A DNA stretch of 64,000 nucleotides from Bathynomus jamesi (GCA_023014485.1 JAJOZX010005796.1:61001-125000); one strand, 5' to 3'. Positions 21,726 to 32,490 are shown, counted from the stretch's first letter. Numbers and translations: made by a program. Notes: generated by a model from the letters alone, not told the origin.

Positions 21726-22322
21726 TTTACAAACAATATTAAGGGAGAAACAAGAAGGGAAGGAATTCTGAACAGTAAGGAGATTCAGCAAGCCAGGCAA
21801 TACTGGGTGGTATATGTGCAAAAGGAAAAAATTGGTGAAGAGAGGGAATTGCTCACCAGCCGTCCATTACAAGTTCTACCAACCAACACATTCTGCTCTC
21901 AAGGGTTTGGATGTGTTTTTGGATCAGGATTTATTGAGAGTAGGAGGTAGACTACAGTTTCTGGGCTTCCAGAGGAGAAAAGACATCCAATTTTGCTACC
22001 TTCTGGGGGGAACTTTGTGAAACTTTTGATCCTGGATATTCACATAAGTTGTTACATGCTGGAGTTAGAGAAGTGATAATAGAGATCAGACAACAGTTTT
22101 GGATTCCAAAAATTAGACAAGTAGTAAAAAAAGGTCTTGCATAAATGTGTGGTTTACAAGCGTTGGAGTGCAAAGCCTTATTATGAAAAGGTGGCTCCAC
22201 TTCCAAGAGAACGGTGTGTCTATACTGCCCCATTTGATGTAGTGGGATAGACTTCGCAGGTCCAGTCTATGTGTATGAGCAAGGGGAGTCTAACAAAGGG
22301 TATATATGTCTTTTCACATGTG
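21726..22322 (+). pseudogene. BEL-A pol: linker and integrase N-terminal part
   Basis: Broken frames. The readable segments are FYQPTHSALKGLDVFLDQDLLRVGGRLQF (about 21870-21960), which is the BEL linker motif LRVGGRL. VVYKRWSAKPY-like text then appears near 22160, and finally DFAGPVYV- and KGYICLFTCA-like text near 22250-22320, the start of the integrase core. At least three frame changes are needed. The Gypsy insertion follows at 22327. The reading is resumed by TRAIHLELV at 31737 after both later insertions. Confidence 0.7.
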
Positions 22323-22326
22323 CCAT

Positions 22327-23657
22327 TGTAAGAGTCCGGTTTTTTACTATGGACCTTACAAGTTTACGTAGATAATTAACTATATGCCAGGGTCACCAGC
22401 GCCCCAGTAGTACTAGATTGGCATCCGGCACTGCGGCGCAAAAGTTAATTTAATAAAAGAAGGGAAGGACTGATTATTAAATCAATATGAATTTTTATAT
22501 TTTATTGACAACAATTAATGAGTATATGCAAAGGGGATTTTTACCCGTAACAACTTTGATGGACTTATAATGGCGAGGTTAAATAAGGGCCCGTTTGGCT
22601 AATATATATAACAGTCTGCAATTAATACTGATTGTGGTAAGGAATATGCAATAATACAAATGATACAAATAATAATAATTATGCTAATAATAAACTAATA
22701 ATAATAGTAATAATATAGTAATAACAATATAGTAATAATAATAGTAACAATAATAATAATAACAAAGATAATATCAATAATAACTAAAAGATAATAGCCA
22801 CAATGACAACCTTGTCTGCAAAGAGACAGACAAGAATACTGTAAGTAATATTTTGGAGAAAAAGAATAATAAAAATGGCAATAATTAATAATTAAAATAC
22901 ATATAGGTTATATAGGCCCCAGTAACCTGTGGATGATAAATTACAGTTAATTCTGGTTATGGGATTGTGTTAAGTTGAATGGGAAGACTAAAGGAAATAT
23001 GTAGGCTACAAATGATTAGTAGGCCATCTGCTAAGAAAATAACGTGAAACATAATAGGCTTATAAAGTAAAATATACTATGAAATTTAATAGGCAGGCCT
23101 TTGCCTCTTCAACATATTGAGCTGAGGTTAATCTAAAACAAAGACTATGGTAGGCCTCAGTTAGGCTAGTTACAATTTGGCTTTAGCCTAGACCTAATTA
23201 GCCTAAGTAATTTATTATATGAATCTTACATTACTATTTGTAGTATGAATCTTAGTACTAATTGCAAACGGTATAAGGCGTTAGTATCTGCAGTATGCGG
23301 TATTGCATACAGATATGAAATAGTAAAGAATAAATATTATAAATACAAACATACCACAAAGGAACTTTGCTTGCTGCGGGGGTGATTTCGAATAATAATG
23401 GTTTTTTTTGGCGTCCTTTGTGTTGTCGTTGCACACAAGTTTGTTTTTACTTAACAATTTTACCAACCAGCCAAAATAATCCTTTAAAAGCCCATTCATG
23501 TCTAGTCACACCACACTGAATTCTTAAGAATTAAATTTGATCACTCTGGACATATTTAACTGTATTATTTATTTATTTTAGATTTAAATATTTCACTCAT
23601 GCCAATTTGTGGCAGTTTTCACTAATAAAGAATAATCTTGTGGTGCAAGGCACTACA
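22327..23657 (-). repeat. 3' LTR of Gypsy-2 (leftmost copy)
   Basis: 1331 bp, beginning TGTAAGAGTCC on the plus strand and ending GGCACTACA. It contains an ATA/AAT-rich low-complexity stretch at about 22660-22790. It matches 29442-30762 closely, with short indels mostly in homopolymers and AAT runs. Confidence 0.9.
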
Positions 23658-23881
23658 AGTACTGCCCCCCAAAAACATGGTTGTCAGGGGTAACAAAAAA
23701 AACACTTAAATGTCAAAACGCACTGGCTTACGAATGACTCTTCCAGAACGAGTCATTGTTTGCTTTTGGATGGCAATATCCTGCAGCACTGGTTCTGAAG
23801 GCATGGATGGTGCTACAGGTGCAGTAGGGACTTTGGGGGAAGGGGATCCTTGGTGCCTGTGCGATGGAGCCACTGGCTGGT

Positions 23882-24295
23882 TCAAAGACAGTTGGTTGCG
23901 ATAATGAAGGAGAATTGGAAGAGGGATGATAGATTGTTGTACCCTCGGATGAGGTGGTGGTACATAGGATTTAGGAAGGGTAGATTGCTGTACCTGTATA
24001 TGAGATGAAGGTACAGAAGATTGAGGAGGGATAGGTTGCTGTACCTGTATTTGAGGTGGAGGTACAGAAGATTGAGGAAGGATAGGTTGCTGTACCTGTA
24101 TTTGAGGTGGAGGTACAGAAGATTGAGGAGGATAGGATCTTTTGTTGGAGAAAAATCAAGGTATGCTGGTTTCAAGCGGTCCACAGAAACGGTTTCACGC
24201 TTGCCCACCTTGTCAATGATGAAAGTTTTGGGTCTACGGTCTAGCACAAGGAAGGGACCATCATGGACAGTGAAGAGGGTAGCGGTGAGCATCAT
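23882..24295 (-). pseudogene. Gypsy-2 integrase C-terminal tail
   Basis: Read on the minus strand from 24295: FTVHDGPFLVLDRRPKTFIIDKVGKRETVSVDRLKPAY is the GPF/Y-type C-terminal domain of Gypsy integrases. Repetitive codons made by the 51 bp minisatellite follow, then a stop at 23882. The tail is the expected place for repeat growth, since it is not needed for catalysis. It follows the integrase segment at 24387-24635 in a different frame, so one frameshift is needed. Confidence 0.75.
23969..24140. repeat. 51 bp minisatellite in the integrase tail
   Basis: Three full units plus a partial one, starting with ATTGAGG at 24020, 24071 and 24122. The 51 bp spacing equals 17 codons, so the reading frame is preserved. 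An older, more diverged unit lies just before, at 23969-24019. Confidence 0.85.
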
Positions 24296-24386
24296 GTCTC
24301 AAGAAAACGTGTGTGCAAGTTTGTAAATCAGGGGAAACGAAGGTAGTTTGTGAAGTGGAAGTTCTAGGCTGTGGGACGAATTTGCT

Positions 24387-25363
24387 TCATAACAGAGCGT
24401 AATGTCTTAACATACGAAGCAGGATCACATGCGGGGTTAATGGTGTAGGTGTGAAAAATTCTCCGGGTAACCGGAGTGTGGTACCGTAAACTAATTCTGC
24501 TGCAGAGCATGCAAGATCAGTCTTCAGAGCAGTACGAATTCCGAGTAGGATTAGGGGTAGCCTGTCCACCCATGTAGTAGATGGATCAGTGGCTCGCAAG
24601 GAACTTTTAAGTTGACGATGGAAGCGTTCTATCACCCCATTGGATTGGGGTGATAGCTTGTTGTTCTGATGCGCTCAGTCCCAAGAAGGAGCATGAGTTC
24701 CTTCCATAAGGCCGATTCAAACTGGGCACCTCTGTCTGTGCAAATGGTTGCAGGTATTCCAAAACGGGAAACCCAACATGAAACAAAGGCGTGAGCTACT
24801 GCAGAAGCAGTACAAGAAGTCAAAGGAACAGCTTCTGGCCATCTTGTGAACCTATCAATGACAGTGAGAAGATAGGTATAACCTCGAGAAGAATAGAGGG
24901 GGCCGACTATGTCTAGGTGTATGGCCTCAAAACGAGCCTTTGGCAAAGGAAAGGTACCAATTTCTGACTTTGTGTGTCGATGAACTTTGGCACGCTGACA
25001 TTGAAGGCAAGATCGAGTCCAATTGCGGATATCTTTGTGCATACTTGGCCATACAAACCTAGCTGCAATTAATTTTTGGGTGGCCTTAATTCCCGGGTGA
25101 GAAAGGGAATGGAGTTTAGCAAAAACAGCTCTTCGCAGCCCTTGTGGGACCAACGGTCGAATATGCTCAGTCGAGACGTCACATAAAATTAGTAAGTCTG
25201 ACTTGGGTTCAACTGGTAAAGAGCGGACTTGCAATGAAGTGGGTGAATTAATAAGAGTTTGGAGGTCTGTATCCGTGGACTGAGCCTTAGCCATCTCTGA
25301 AAGGTTGATGTGAGTGTGTCCAGGGTCAGAAATTGCTGAGATGCGAGACAGCGCATCCGGCAC
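24387..25363 (-). pseudogene. Gypsy-2 integrase
   Basis: Minus strand from 25363. The N-terminal zinc domain is HSLSHPGIKATQKLI...C..C (H, H, C, C all visible). The catalytic core follows: HLDIVGPLYSSRGYTYLLTVIDRFTRWPEA (Asp), ICTDRGAQFESALW (second Asp) and VIERFHRQLKSSL (Glu, at about 24635, reached through a small frame change). Then comes RTALKTDLACSAAELVYG. The catalytic residues are all present. Upstream, [11 protein letters not shown] is the end of the RNase H region. Confidence 0.85.
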
Positions 25364-26239
25364 AACATTAAAGAACCTGAAATGTGTCGAATGTCTGAAG
25401 TAAATTGAAGAATAAAATCAAGGTATCTTCGCTCATTAGGAGCATGAGAGTCTGATTGAATGGAGAGCAAATATTAACGGACGATGATCCGTAAAAATGC
25501 TAAAGTCACGTCCTTCCAGGAATGACCTGAAATGACGGATGGAGAGGTATATCGCCAGCAACTCTCGACCGAAAGTGCTGTACCTCATTTGTGAAGGTGA
25601 GAGCTTGCGTGAAAAGAATGCGAGAGGTTCCCAAACGCCTGAAACAAGCTGCTGGAGCACTCCTGACACGGCAACGTCAGAGGCATCAGTGGCTAAGTTC
25701 AGAGGAGCGTCTGGTTGAGGGTGAACAAGGCATGTAGCTCGTGCTATAGAGGTCTGTATCCGTGGACTGAGCCTTAGCCATCTCTGAAAGGTTGATGTGA
25801 GTGTGTCCAGGGTCAGAAATTGCTGAGATGCGAGACAGCGCATCCGGCACAACATTCAAAGAACCTGAAATGTGTCGAATGTCTGAAGTAAATTGAAGAA
25901 ATAAAATCAAGGTATCTTCGCTCATTAGGAGCATGAGAGTCTGATTGAGAATGGAGAGCAAATATTAACGGACGATGATCCGTAAAAATGCTAAAGTCAC
26001 GTCCTTCCAGGAATGACCTGAAATGACGGATGGAGAGGTATATCGCCAGCAACTCTCGACCGAAAGTGCTGTACCTCATTTGTGAAGGTGAGAGCTTGCG
26101 TGAAAAGAATGCGAGAGGTTCCCAAACGCCTGAAACAAGCTGCTGGAGCACTCCTGACACGGCAACGTCAGAGGCATCAGTGGCTAAGTTCAGAGGAGCG
26201 TCTGGTTGAGGGTGAACAAGGCATGTAGCTCGTGCTATA
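25262..26239. repeat. Tandem duplication of about 490 bp in Gypsy-2 pol
   Basis: 25262-25748 and 25749-26239 are near-identical, from GAGGTCTGTATCCGTGG to CGTGCTATA. They differ by three small indels (AACATTAAAG against AACATTCAAAG; GAAGAATAAA against GAAGAAATAAA; TTGAATGG against TTGAGAATGG). The repeat duplicates the RNase H end and the RH-integrase linker. It breaks the pol reading frame at the junction. Confidence 0.9.
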
Positions 26240-27852
26240 GCCTCTTTTGCTTGTGAAAAAGCGTTGGTAGCTTCGGGGTTCCACAGAACTGCAGTGGATC
26301 TGCCCCTTTTTGATTGGCGAAGAAGAGAGGTTATGGGTGCAAGAATGTTTGCACACTGAGGAATGAAGCGATGGTAGAAGTTTACCATCCCTAAAAAGCG
26401 GCGAAGTTGCTTTTGAGTTTGCGGTTGTGGGAAAGACCTTATGACAGATACTTTATTTTCGAGAGGAGAAATGCCCTTCGAAGTAACTTTGTGTCCTAAG
26501 AAGGTGAGTTCATCTACAGCAAAGACACATTTTTCAGGGTTTAGCAATACACCATATTCTGCCAACCGAGAAAAAACTAAGCGTAAATGTTGAATATGTT
26601 CTGAGGGAGAAGAACTTGCGATGAGAATGTCATCGACATATGTGAAAGTGAAGGAGAGACCTCTCAACACTTCATCAATGAAGCGTTGAAAAGTTTGGGC
26701 CGCATTACGCAGTCCGTATGGCATTTTTGTCATTTCAAATAACCCAAAAGGGGTTGTTATAGCAGTTTTATGTATGTCATCAGGGTGTACAGGAATTTGA
26801 TGAAAGGCTCGCACCAAGTCAAGGCGTGAAAATACTGTGGTGCCATGGAGAGCAGAAGTAAAATCGTGTAAGTGAGGAAGGGGATAGCGATCTGGAATCG
26901 TGTTGTCATTCAAAGCACGATAATCTCCACATGGACGCCAGTCTCCAGGTGTAGGTTTTGGGACCATGTGTAAAGCAGAGGCATACGGGCTACTTGAAGG
27001 CCGTATAATACCGAGTTCAAGCATGTGTTCAAACTCTCGTCTCACAATTGCAAGACGATCTGGAGCTAAGCGACGTGGGCGGGTGAAAACAGGTGAGCCT
27101 ACCGTATCAATACGGTGGACAACAGAGTGTTTAATAGGGGTATCCTTAGAACAGGGTTGAGTAAGGGAAGAAAATTCATTTAGGAGCTGCTCTATAGCAG
27201 GTGAGCACTGTGGCAGAGAACTTGCCAATAATGAAGAGGGGTGCACGGTAGGAGAACCAATTACTGAAAGATATGTGACATTATCAATTAATTGTGCTCT
27301 ACGAACATCAACTAATAAATCATTAGCAGAAAGAAAATCAGAGCCTAACATTGGAGTATATACATCCGCGACAAGAAATATCCAGCGGAAAACACGTCTA
27401 AGTCCAAGAGAAACTGAAATAGAACGATGTCCATAAGTGTGAATAGATGAAGAATTAGCTGCACGTAAAATGAAAGGAGAAGGTCCGTTTGCACGGTCTG
27501 CGGCTGTTGCAGGAATAACACTGTATTGAGCTCCAGTGTCAATAAGGAATGCATAGCCTGAAAGTGGATCATGCAAGGTGAATGTTGGACCAGGTGGTGC
27601 AGTAGTTTGGGAATCATTAAATTTTTGTGGAAGAAGGTTAGTATTGCTGTGGGAAGGAGTTTGTGTTGTATTTGGAGAATCAGTTGGGGGTATTAAATTA
27701 GCTGTGGTTGAATAAGTAGGTTGCGATTCTTTAACTTTACTTGCGTACGTAGGTGTTGGTTTGACAGTGTTAAATGAGGTAGTGGTAGGGTTAGTTGAAG
27801 TAAGGATAGGAGGAGAGGCTTGAGAGGCTGTAGCGTCAGACGCCTGTGACAC
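25813..27852 (-). pseudogene. Gypsy-2 protease, reverse transcriptase and RNase H
   Basis: Minus strand, 679 codons. After a Ser/Thr-rich start the protease active site reads [14 protein letters not shown] (about residue 105). [77 protein letters not shown] (motif A), [20 protein letters not shown] (motif B) and [11 protein letters not shown] (YVDD). RNase H begins [15 protein letters not shown] and has [15 protein letters not shown] and FTDHRPL. The last 30 codons read through the duplication junction and are not meaningful. All RT and RNase H catalytic residues are present. Confidence 0.92.
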
Positions 27853-27865
27853 CAGCCTGGTTAGT

Positions 27866-28886
27866 TTAAAGGAGGGTTAGGAGTCCATGGGCAAGGTGTG
27901 AGACAGCGCGTTGCACGATCTTTAAACTTTTCATGATACCAGCAAGGAGGGGTATGAACAGTAGACTGTGGTAAGGAAATAGGTTGAGAATGGGGCTGAG
28001 TAGTGGGGATTGAGGATGAGGTAAGGCTAATAGATTTGGATTAGGAGCAACCAACTGACCTGTTTGCGGTGGCTGTGGTTGTAGGAGAACGAGGCGTTGT
28101 CCAGGTTCATATTGGGAGGCTCTAATTGGGCCAGAGGGTCGTCCTCGTCTTGAAGAACTTCTCTCTCGTTCCCTGTTGTTAGCTAGCTCTATTCGGAGAG
28201 CTTTAAATTCATCTTTAAGTGTTTGTAGAATTTCGTTGGATACTTTAAGACCTTGTGCAGCCGGACTCAGATTGTCATCCTGCGTGGCACAGATTTGGGG
28301 GTGATGGGTGTGGTTATCTACTTGGCCAAGGTGGATTTCAATCATCATCTTATCAGCTGTTTTGGCCATTGTGAGGAGGTCTGTATCATCTGGCATACAA
28401 CGGAGCATTGGCCGTAGGGCAGTAGGGAGACCATTGAGGAAGCGGCGTCGCATTAAGGGTGAGTTTTTATCGTCTTCATTGGTCTGTCCAGCCAGGTCTT
28501 GCAGATGTCTCAGGAAGGCTGTTGGCGTTTGATCCCCAAGAACTTGGTCCTTGAGTAGAGCATTGAGTCGCTCTTCTTCTGATTGGCCGAGTCTCCTGAC
28601 TAACTCGCTGAGGAGGCTCTCAAAAGCTTGGTCAGACGGAGGCAATAGAGTTACATCCCGCACTACTTTGTATACTTGTGTAGGCAGGAGGTTCTTTGTG
28701 AAGGAACTTGGTTCGTGGGTCCGTAACTCCTTTTATCTCAAAATAATCCCGCAGTTGACTCACAAAGATTCCAGGCTCTTCAGCGGTGAATTGTGGAGTG
28801 GTAGGCTGATACATTGTGAGAAAGTCCGTTATAGGTGGTGAATTTGGAGTACCACCGTTGGATGACCCTAGGTTGTTTTTGGTCAT
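27866..28886 (-). pseudogene. Gypsy-2 Gag (CsRn1-type, CHCC zinc motif)
   Basis: Starts at MTKNNLGSSNGG (28886), breaks at about 28640 by a frameshift and resumes at 28663 with DVTLLPPSDQAFESLLSEL. Then comes QSEEERLNALLKDQVLGDQTPTAFLRHLQDL, the Gag core of CsRn1-type elements. In a further frame at 27945-27885 the segment CWYHEKFKDRATRCLTPC appears. It is the CHCC motif (C, H, C, C) that defines the CsRn1 clade, in place of the usual CCHC knuckle. The two frameshifts may be assembly or decay. Confidence 0.85.
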
Positions 28887-28919
28887 TGTGGCTATTATTT
28901 GTTACAAGGTACTAAAAAA

Positions 28920-29441
28920 AATTTAAAATGTGTCACAAACTGACAAGATTTCAACAAATGTTGTTGAATGTAAATAATGGCTTCAGTAAGCTTGGTTGAG
29001 TATGAGACTCAATTTAGAGTTATGAATGCCAATAACAAAAAGTTACGTAAAAATTTTTTTTTTTTTTTTTTTTTTTTTATGATGTAGCCCAATATTAGCA
29101 GAAAAATAGTCTGCGTATAGGCTATTTGCAAGATAAGTAAAAAATTTTTTTATGATGTAGCCCAATATTAGCAGAAAAATAGTCTGCGTATAGGCTGTTT
29201 GCAAAATAAGTAAATTTGCATAAAAAAATTTTAGAAAATGCTGAATTTATAAAAAGGCAAAATAAAAGGAATATATTTTGCAATAGAATACACTTCCAGT
29301 ACAGGTGAGTGCTTTGTACTAGTGAATTTAATAAAATTATAGATGCAGACTGAATATATTGACAAAAATTGAGAAAAAACTTAGAAATTTTTTTTTTTTT
29401 TTTGCATAAATTACGGTGTTTGGTCACTCGGGGTCACCAAT
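28920..29441 (-). other. Gypsy-2 untranslated leader with poly(T) tracts and a 73 bp duplication
   Basis: Between Gag and the 5' LTR (minus orientation) the leader is AT-rich. A poly(T) tract of more than 20 bases lies at 29055-29078, with another at 29390-29403. The block ATGATGTAGCCCAATATTAG occurs twice, at 29079 and 29152, each with the same 45 bp continuation, giving a 73 bp tandem duplication. Confidence 0.7.
29421..29440 (-). promoter_or_regulatory. Primer-binding site of Gypsy-2 (tRNA-Trp-like)
   Basis: Read on the minus strand the sequence is TGGTGACCCCGAGTGACCA, starting two bases after the 5' LTR. It matches the TGGTGACCCCGA start known for CsRn1-clade primer sites, which are complementary to the 3' end of tRNA-Trp. 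This is recognised from the family, not from a tRNA alignment. Confidence 0.75.
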
Positions 29442-30762
29442 TGTAAGAGTCCGGTTTTTTTATTTAGGACCTTTACAAGTTTACGTAGATAATTAACTAT
29501 ATGCCAGGGTCACCAGCGCCCAAGTACTAGATTGGCATCCGGCACTGCGGCGCAAAGTTAATTTTAATAAAAGAAGGGAAGGACTGATTATTAAATCAAT
29601 ATGAATTTTTATATTTTATTGACAACAATTAATGAGTATATGCAAAGGGGATTTTTACCCGTAACAACTTTGATGGACTTATAATGGTGAGATTAAATAA
29701 TGGCCCGTTTGGCTAATATATAACAGTCTGCAAATAATACTGATTATAATAAGAATATGCAATAATACAATGATACAAATAATAATAATACTAATAATAA
29801 ACTAATAATAATAGTAATAATATAGTAATAACAATATAGTAATAATAATAGTAACAATAATAATAATAACAAGATAATAATCAATAATAACTAAAAGATA
29901 ATAGCCACAATGACAACCTTGTCTGCAAAGAGACAGACAAGAATACTGTAAGTAATATTTCGGAGAAAAAGAATAATAAAAATGGCAATAATTAATAATT
30001 AAATACATATGGTTATATAGGCCCCAGTAACCTGTGGATGATAAATTACAGTTAATTCTGGTTATGGGATTGTGTTAAGTTGAATGGGAAGACTAAAGGA
30101 AATATGTAGGCTACAAATGATTAGTAGGCCATCTGCTAAGAAAATAACTGAAACATAATAGGCTTATAAAGTAAAATATACTAAGAAATTTAATAGGCAG
30201 GCCTTTGCCTCTTCAACATATTGAGCTGAGGTTAATCTAAAACAAAGACTATGGTAGGCCTCAGTTAGGCTAGTTACAATTTGGCTTTTGCCTAGACCTA
30301 ACTTAGCCTAAGTAATTTATTATATGAATCTTACATTACTATTTGTAGTATGAATCTTAGTACTAATTGCAAACGGTATAAGGCGTTAGTATCTGCAGTA
30401 TGCGGTATTGCATACAGATATGAAATAGTAAAGAATAAATATTATAAATACAAAACATACCACAAAGGAACTTTGCTTGCTGGCGGGGTGATTTCGAATA
30501 ATAATGGTTTTTTTGGCGTCCTTTGTGTTGTCGTTGCACACAAGTTTGTTTTTACTTAACAATTTTACCAACCAGCCAAAATAATCCTTAAAAGCCCATT
30601 CATGTCTAGTCACACCACACTGAATTCTTAAGAATTAAATTTGATCACTGGACATATTTAACTTGTATTTATTTATTTATTTATAGATTTAAATATTTCA
30701 CTCATGCCAATTTGTGGCAGTTTTCACTAATAAAGAATAATCTTGTGGTGCAAGGCACTACA
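29442..30762 (-). repeat. 5' LTR of Gypsy-2 (rightmost copy)
   Basis: 1321 bp with the same ends as 22327-23657. Near-identical, and bounded on the right by the CCAT target duplication at 30763-30766. Confidence 0.9.
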
Positions 30763-30769
30763 CCATCAC

Positions 30770-31733
30770 CAAAGGTGGGCACCCGGGCCTCAAAAAGGAC
30801 CGACGGTCCCGGTCCGGTCACGGTCCTTTCTGAAGATAGGACCTAGGAACGACTCGGTCCTCGGTCCTTATATATAATATAAGTGAAAAAATTGATTAAA
30901 ATGAAAAATGAAATTAAAGACACCGGAAATCTTTAATTTTATTAACGTAAATTATAATTAATACAATACATAAATGCTGAAAAAAGTTATTAAGTTAAAT
31001 GCTTGAGTTTCCCTTCAAGAAGACTAGCATTTCAAAATGGCTGTCACTGAGCCCTGACCTTTTCGGCTTGAGGACGTCCTTCCCCAAAGAGAAGAGCCTC
31101 TCCACGGCGGCACTGGATGGGATAGGCGTGTTAAACTTGATGAACAAGTCCTTCAACGCCGGGCTGGGGAACGAGTCCTTGTTGAAGATGAAGGGTTTCA
31201 CAGGCCTCTCGCTGAGAAATGTCTCCACCATAGCGCTCCTGAGGGTCTCCTCGCCGCTTCTTCTTTTTCTGGAGCTCCACCCGTCCTTGATGCACTGGTC
31301 GAACTGGTTCTGGACGTGAGGGTGGCGCCTGGAGACATGTCGCTTGAGGTTGTTTTGGCTCTTGTTGCTTGTCGAGAGGATGTTCTTGTTCGGCAGGCAC
31401 AGCAAGCACTTGTATTCCAGGTTCTGCTCACCCTTGGGGCCCAGGTATTCAAAGTATTTGTCCAGGTACGGCCAGGGATTGCCGGGTTCAGTTCTTCCGC
31501 TAGGAGCTCCAGTTGCTTGACTTGAAGTTGAAGCACTAACATCAGTAGATTCTTCGTCTCCTCCAGGTGTTGAAACAAGTTTCAGTTCAGTCTCAGTCTC
31601 TTTCTGAGTCTTCTGGAGGAAACGATCCATCTTCTTTAGAACTTTAAATAATCACTAAACACACTAAAATAACTTAAAAAGGACCGAGTTCCTGGAGTTC
31701 GGTCCTTTTGGAACTCGGTCCTGCCCACCTTTG
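30770..31733 (-). mobile_element. Internally deleted hAT transposon, 964 bp
   Basis: Ends CAAAGGTGGGCA (30770) and TGCCCACCTTTG (ending 31733) are perfect inverted repeats. The left target duplication is GCCATCAC, now split by Gypsy-2: GCCAT lies left of the Gypsy and CCATCAC right of it. The right copy is GCCACCAC at 31734-31741, one mismatch. Inside lies a single open frame on the minus strand. It lacks the catalytic core expected of a hAT transposase and is nonautonomous. Subterminal repeats of GGACCGA-type motifs are visible near both ends. Confidence 0.85.
30995..31630 (-). CDS. hAT-derived 211-residue protein: BED zinc finger plus dimerisation domain, no catalytic core
   Basis: Uninterrupted frame from M at 31630 to a stop at 30995. 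Residues 1-50 are polar. Residues 50-100 form a BED-type zinc finger: WPYLDKYFEYLG, YKCLLC, then NLKRHVSRRHPHV, with C-C and H-H ligands visible. Residues about 155-211 are the hAT C-terminal dimerisation domain: FIKFNTPIPSSAAVERLFSLG and LKPKRSGLSDSHFEMLVFLK. The RNase H-like catalytic region that normally lies between them is missing, with the frame kept. It could bind the ends and dimerise without cutting, so a repressor role is possible but is inference. It lies in the BEL-A integrase. Confidence 0.85.
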   Translation of the reverse strand: MDRFLQKTQKETETELKLVSTPGGDEESTDVSASTSSQATGAPSGRTEPGNPWPYLDKYFEYLGPKGEQNLEYKCLLCLPNKNILSTSNKSQNNLKRHVSRRHPHVQNQFDQCIKDGWSSRKRRSGEETLRSAMVETFLSERPVKPFIFNKDSFPSPALKDLFIKFNTPIPSSAAVERLFSLGKDVLKPKRSGLSDSHFEMLVFLKGNSSI

Positions 31734-32490
31734 GCCACCACCAGAGCAATCCATTTGGAGTTGGTAAGCAACTTAAGTAGTGATGTATTTCTTTTGGCCT
31801 TTAAAAGGCTTGTGAACAGAAGGGGTTTCCCAAATAAAATCATATCGGCTAATGCAAAAACCTTCAAAAAGGCTGCAAAGGAACTCCAAGAAATTTGGTC
31901 CTTGCTAAAAGAGGAGGGGTTCCAATCCTACTTTTCACACCATGGGGTACAGTGGGAGTTTATTGTTGAGAGAGCACCATGGTGGGGAGGATTTTGGGAA
32001 AGGCTAGTGAGAAGTGTAAAGTGTCCATTAAAGAAACTTTTAGCTAATGCTCATTTGAGCAAAGAAGAATTCTGCACTGTTTTGTGTGAAGTAGAAGCAA
32101 TGGTGAACAGTAGGCCTATCACTTTTGTTTTAACAGTATGCAGGATGCAGAGCCATTGACACCAAATCATTTTATGTGTGGTAAACGATTAACATGAAGC
32201 CCCAGTTTGCCAGAAGACTTACAGCCTATCCAGAGCACTCAAGAAGAGTTAACCAGAAGGTTCAAGTACCTGAAGAGCTACAAGATCAGTTATGGAAGAG
32301 GTGTCAGATGGAATACTTGCCAGAACTCAATTATTACCCATCAGGCAATGTAAAGGGCTCCAATGCAAATTGTATCAAGGTGGGAGAAGTGGTAATGATT
32401 GGGGATGAAAGACCAAGGCAATGCTGGAAGCTTGGCATAATTGAAGAGTTGTTTGTTGGCAAAGACAATTTAGTAGGTCTGCACTGGTAA
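31734..32490 (+). pseudogene. BEL-A pol: integrase core and C-terminal part
   Basis: Continues the integrase interrupted at 22326. The reading is TRAIHLELVSNLSSDVFLLAFKRLVNRRGFPNKIISANAKTF (the second catalytic Asp of DN is here replaced by AN). HHGVQWEFIVERAPWWGGFWERLVRSVK follows, carrying the Glu region, then CEVEAMVNSRPI. From 32194 the frame is KPQFARRLTAYPEHSRR and SNCIKVGEVVMIGDERPRQCWKLGII, the BEL integrase C-terminal domain. The Asp-to-Ala change in IISANA suggests the enzyme was inactive. Frames change near 32155 and 32490. Confidence 0.8.

Larger units (their letters stand above)
22327..30762 (-). mobile_element. CsRn1-like Gypsy retrotransposon (Gypsy-2), complete
   Basis: A full element on the minus strand with LTRs at 22327-23657 and 29442-30762 and a perfect 4 bp duplication CCAT (22323-22326 and 30763-30766). 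LTRs start TG and end CA. The primer-binding site is TGGTGACCCCGAGTGACC, a tRNA-Trp-like site, and Gag ends in a CHCC zinc motif. Both are diagnostic of the CsRn1 clade (established knowledge). The order gag, protease, RT, RNase H, integrase is visible, with few lesions apart from a 490 bp tandem duplication in pol. The two LTRs are nearly identical, so the insertion is recent. Confidence 0.92.

Noticed and set aside
22660..22790. Regular AATAATAAT spacing resembling a repeat array
   Set aside because: Low-complexity AAT-rich sequence within the Gypsy-2 LTR, also present in the other LTR. No spacers and no CRISPR-like structure.
24021..24326. Plus-strand frame with a repeated LYLYLRWRYRR text
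   Set aside because: Antisense of the integrase tail minisatellite, so the repetition is a by-product of the 51 bp unit.
30995..31630. Domesticated host gene
   Set aside because: The frame lies between perfect terminal repeats with a target duplication, so it is part of a mobile element. There is no evidence that the host has adopted it.
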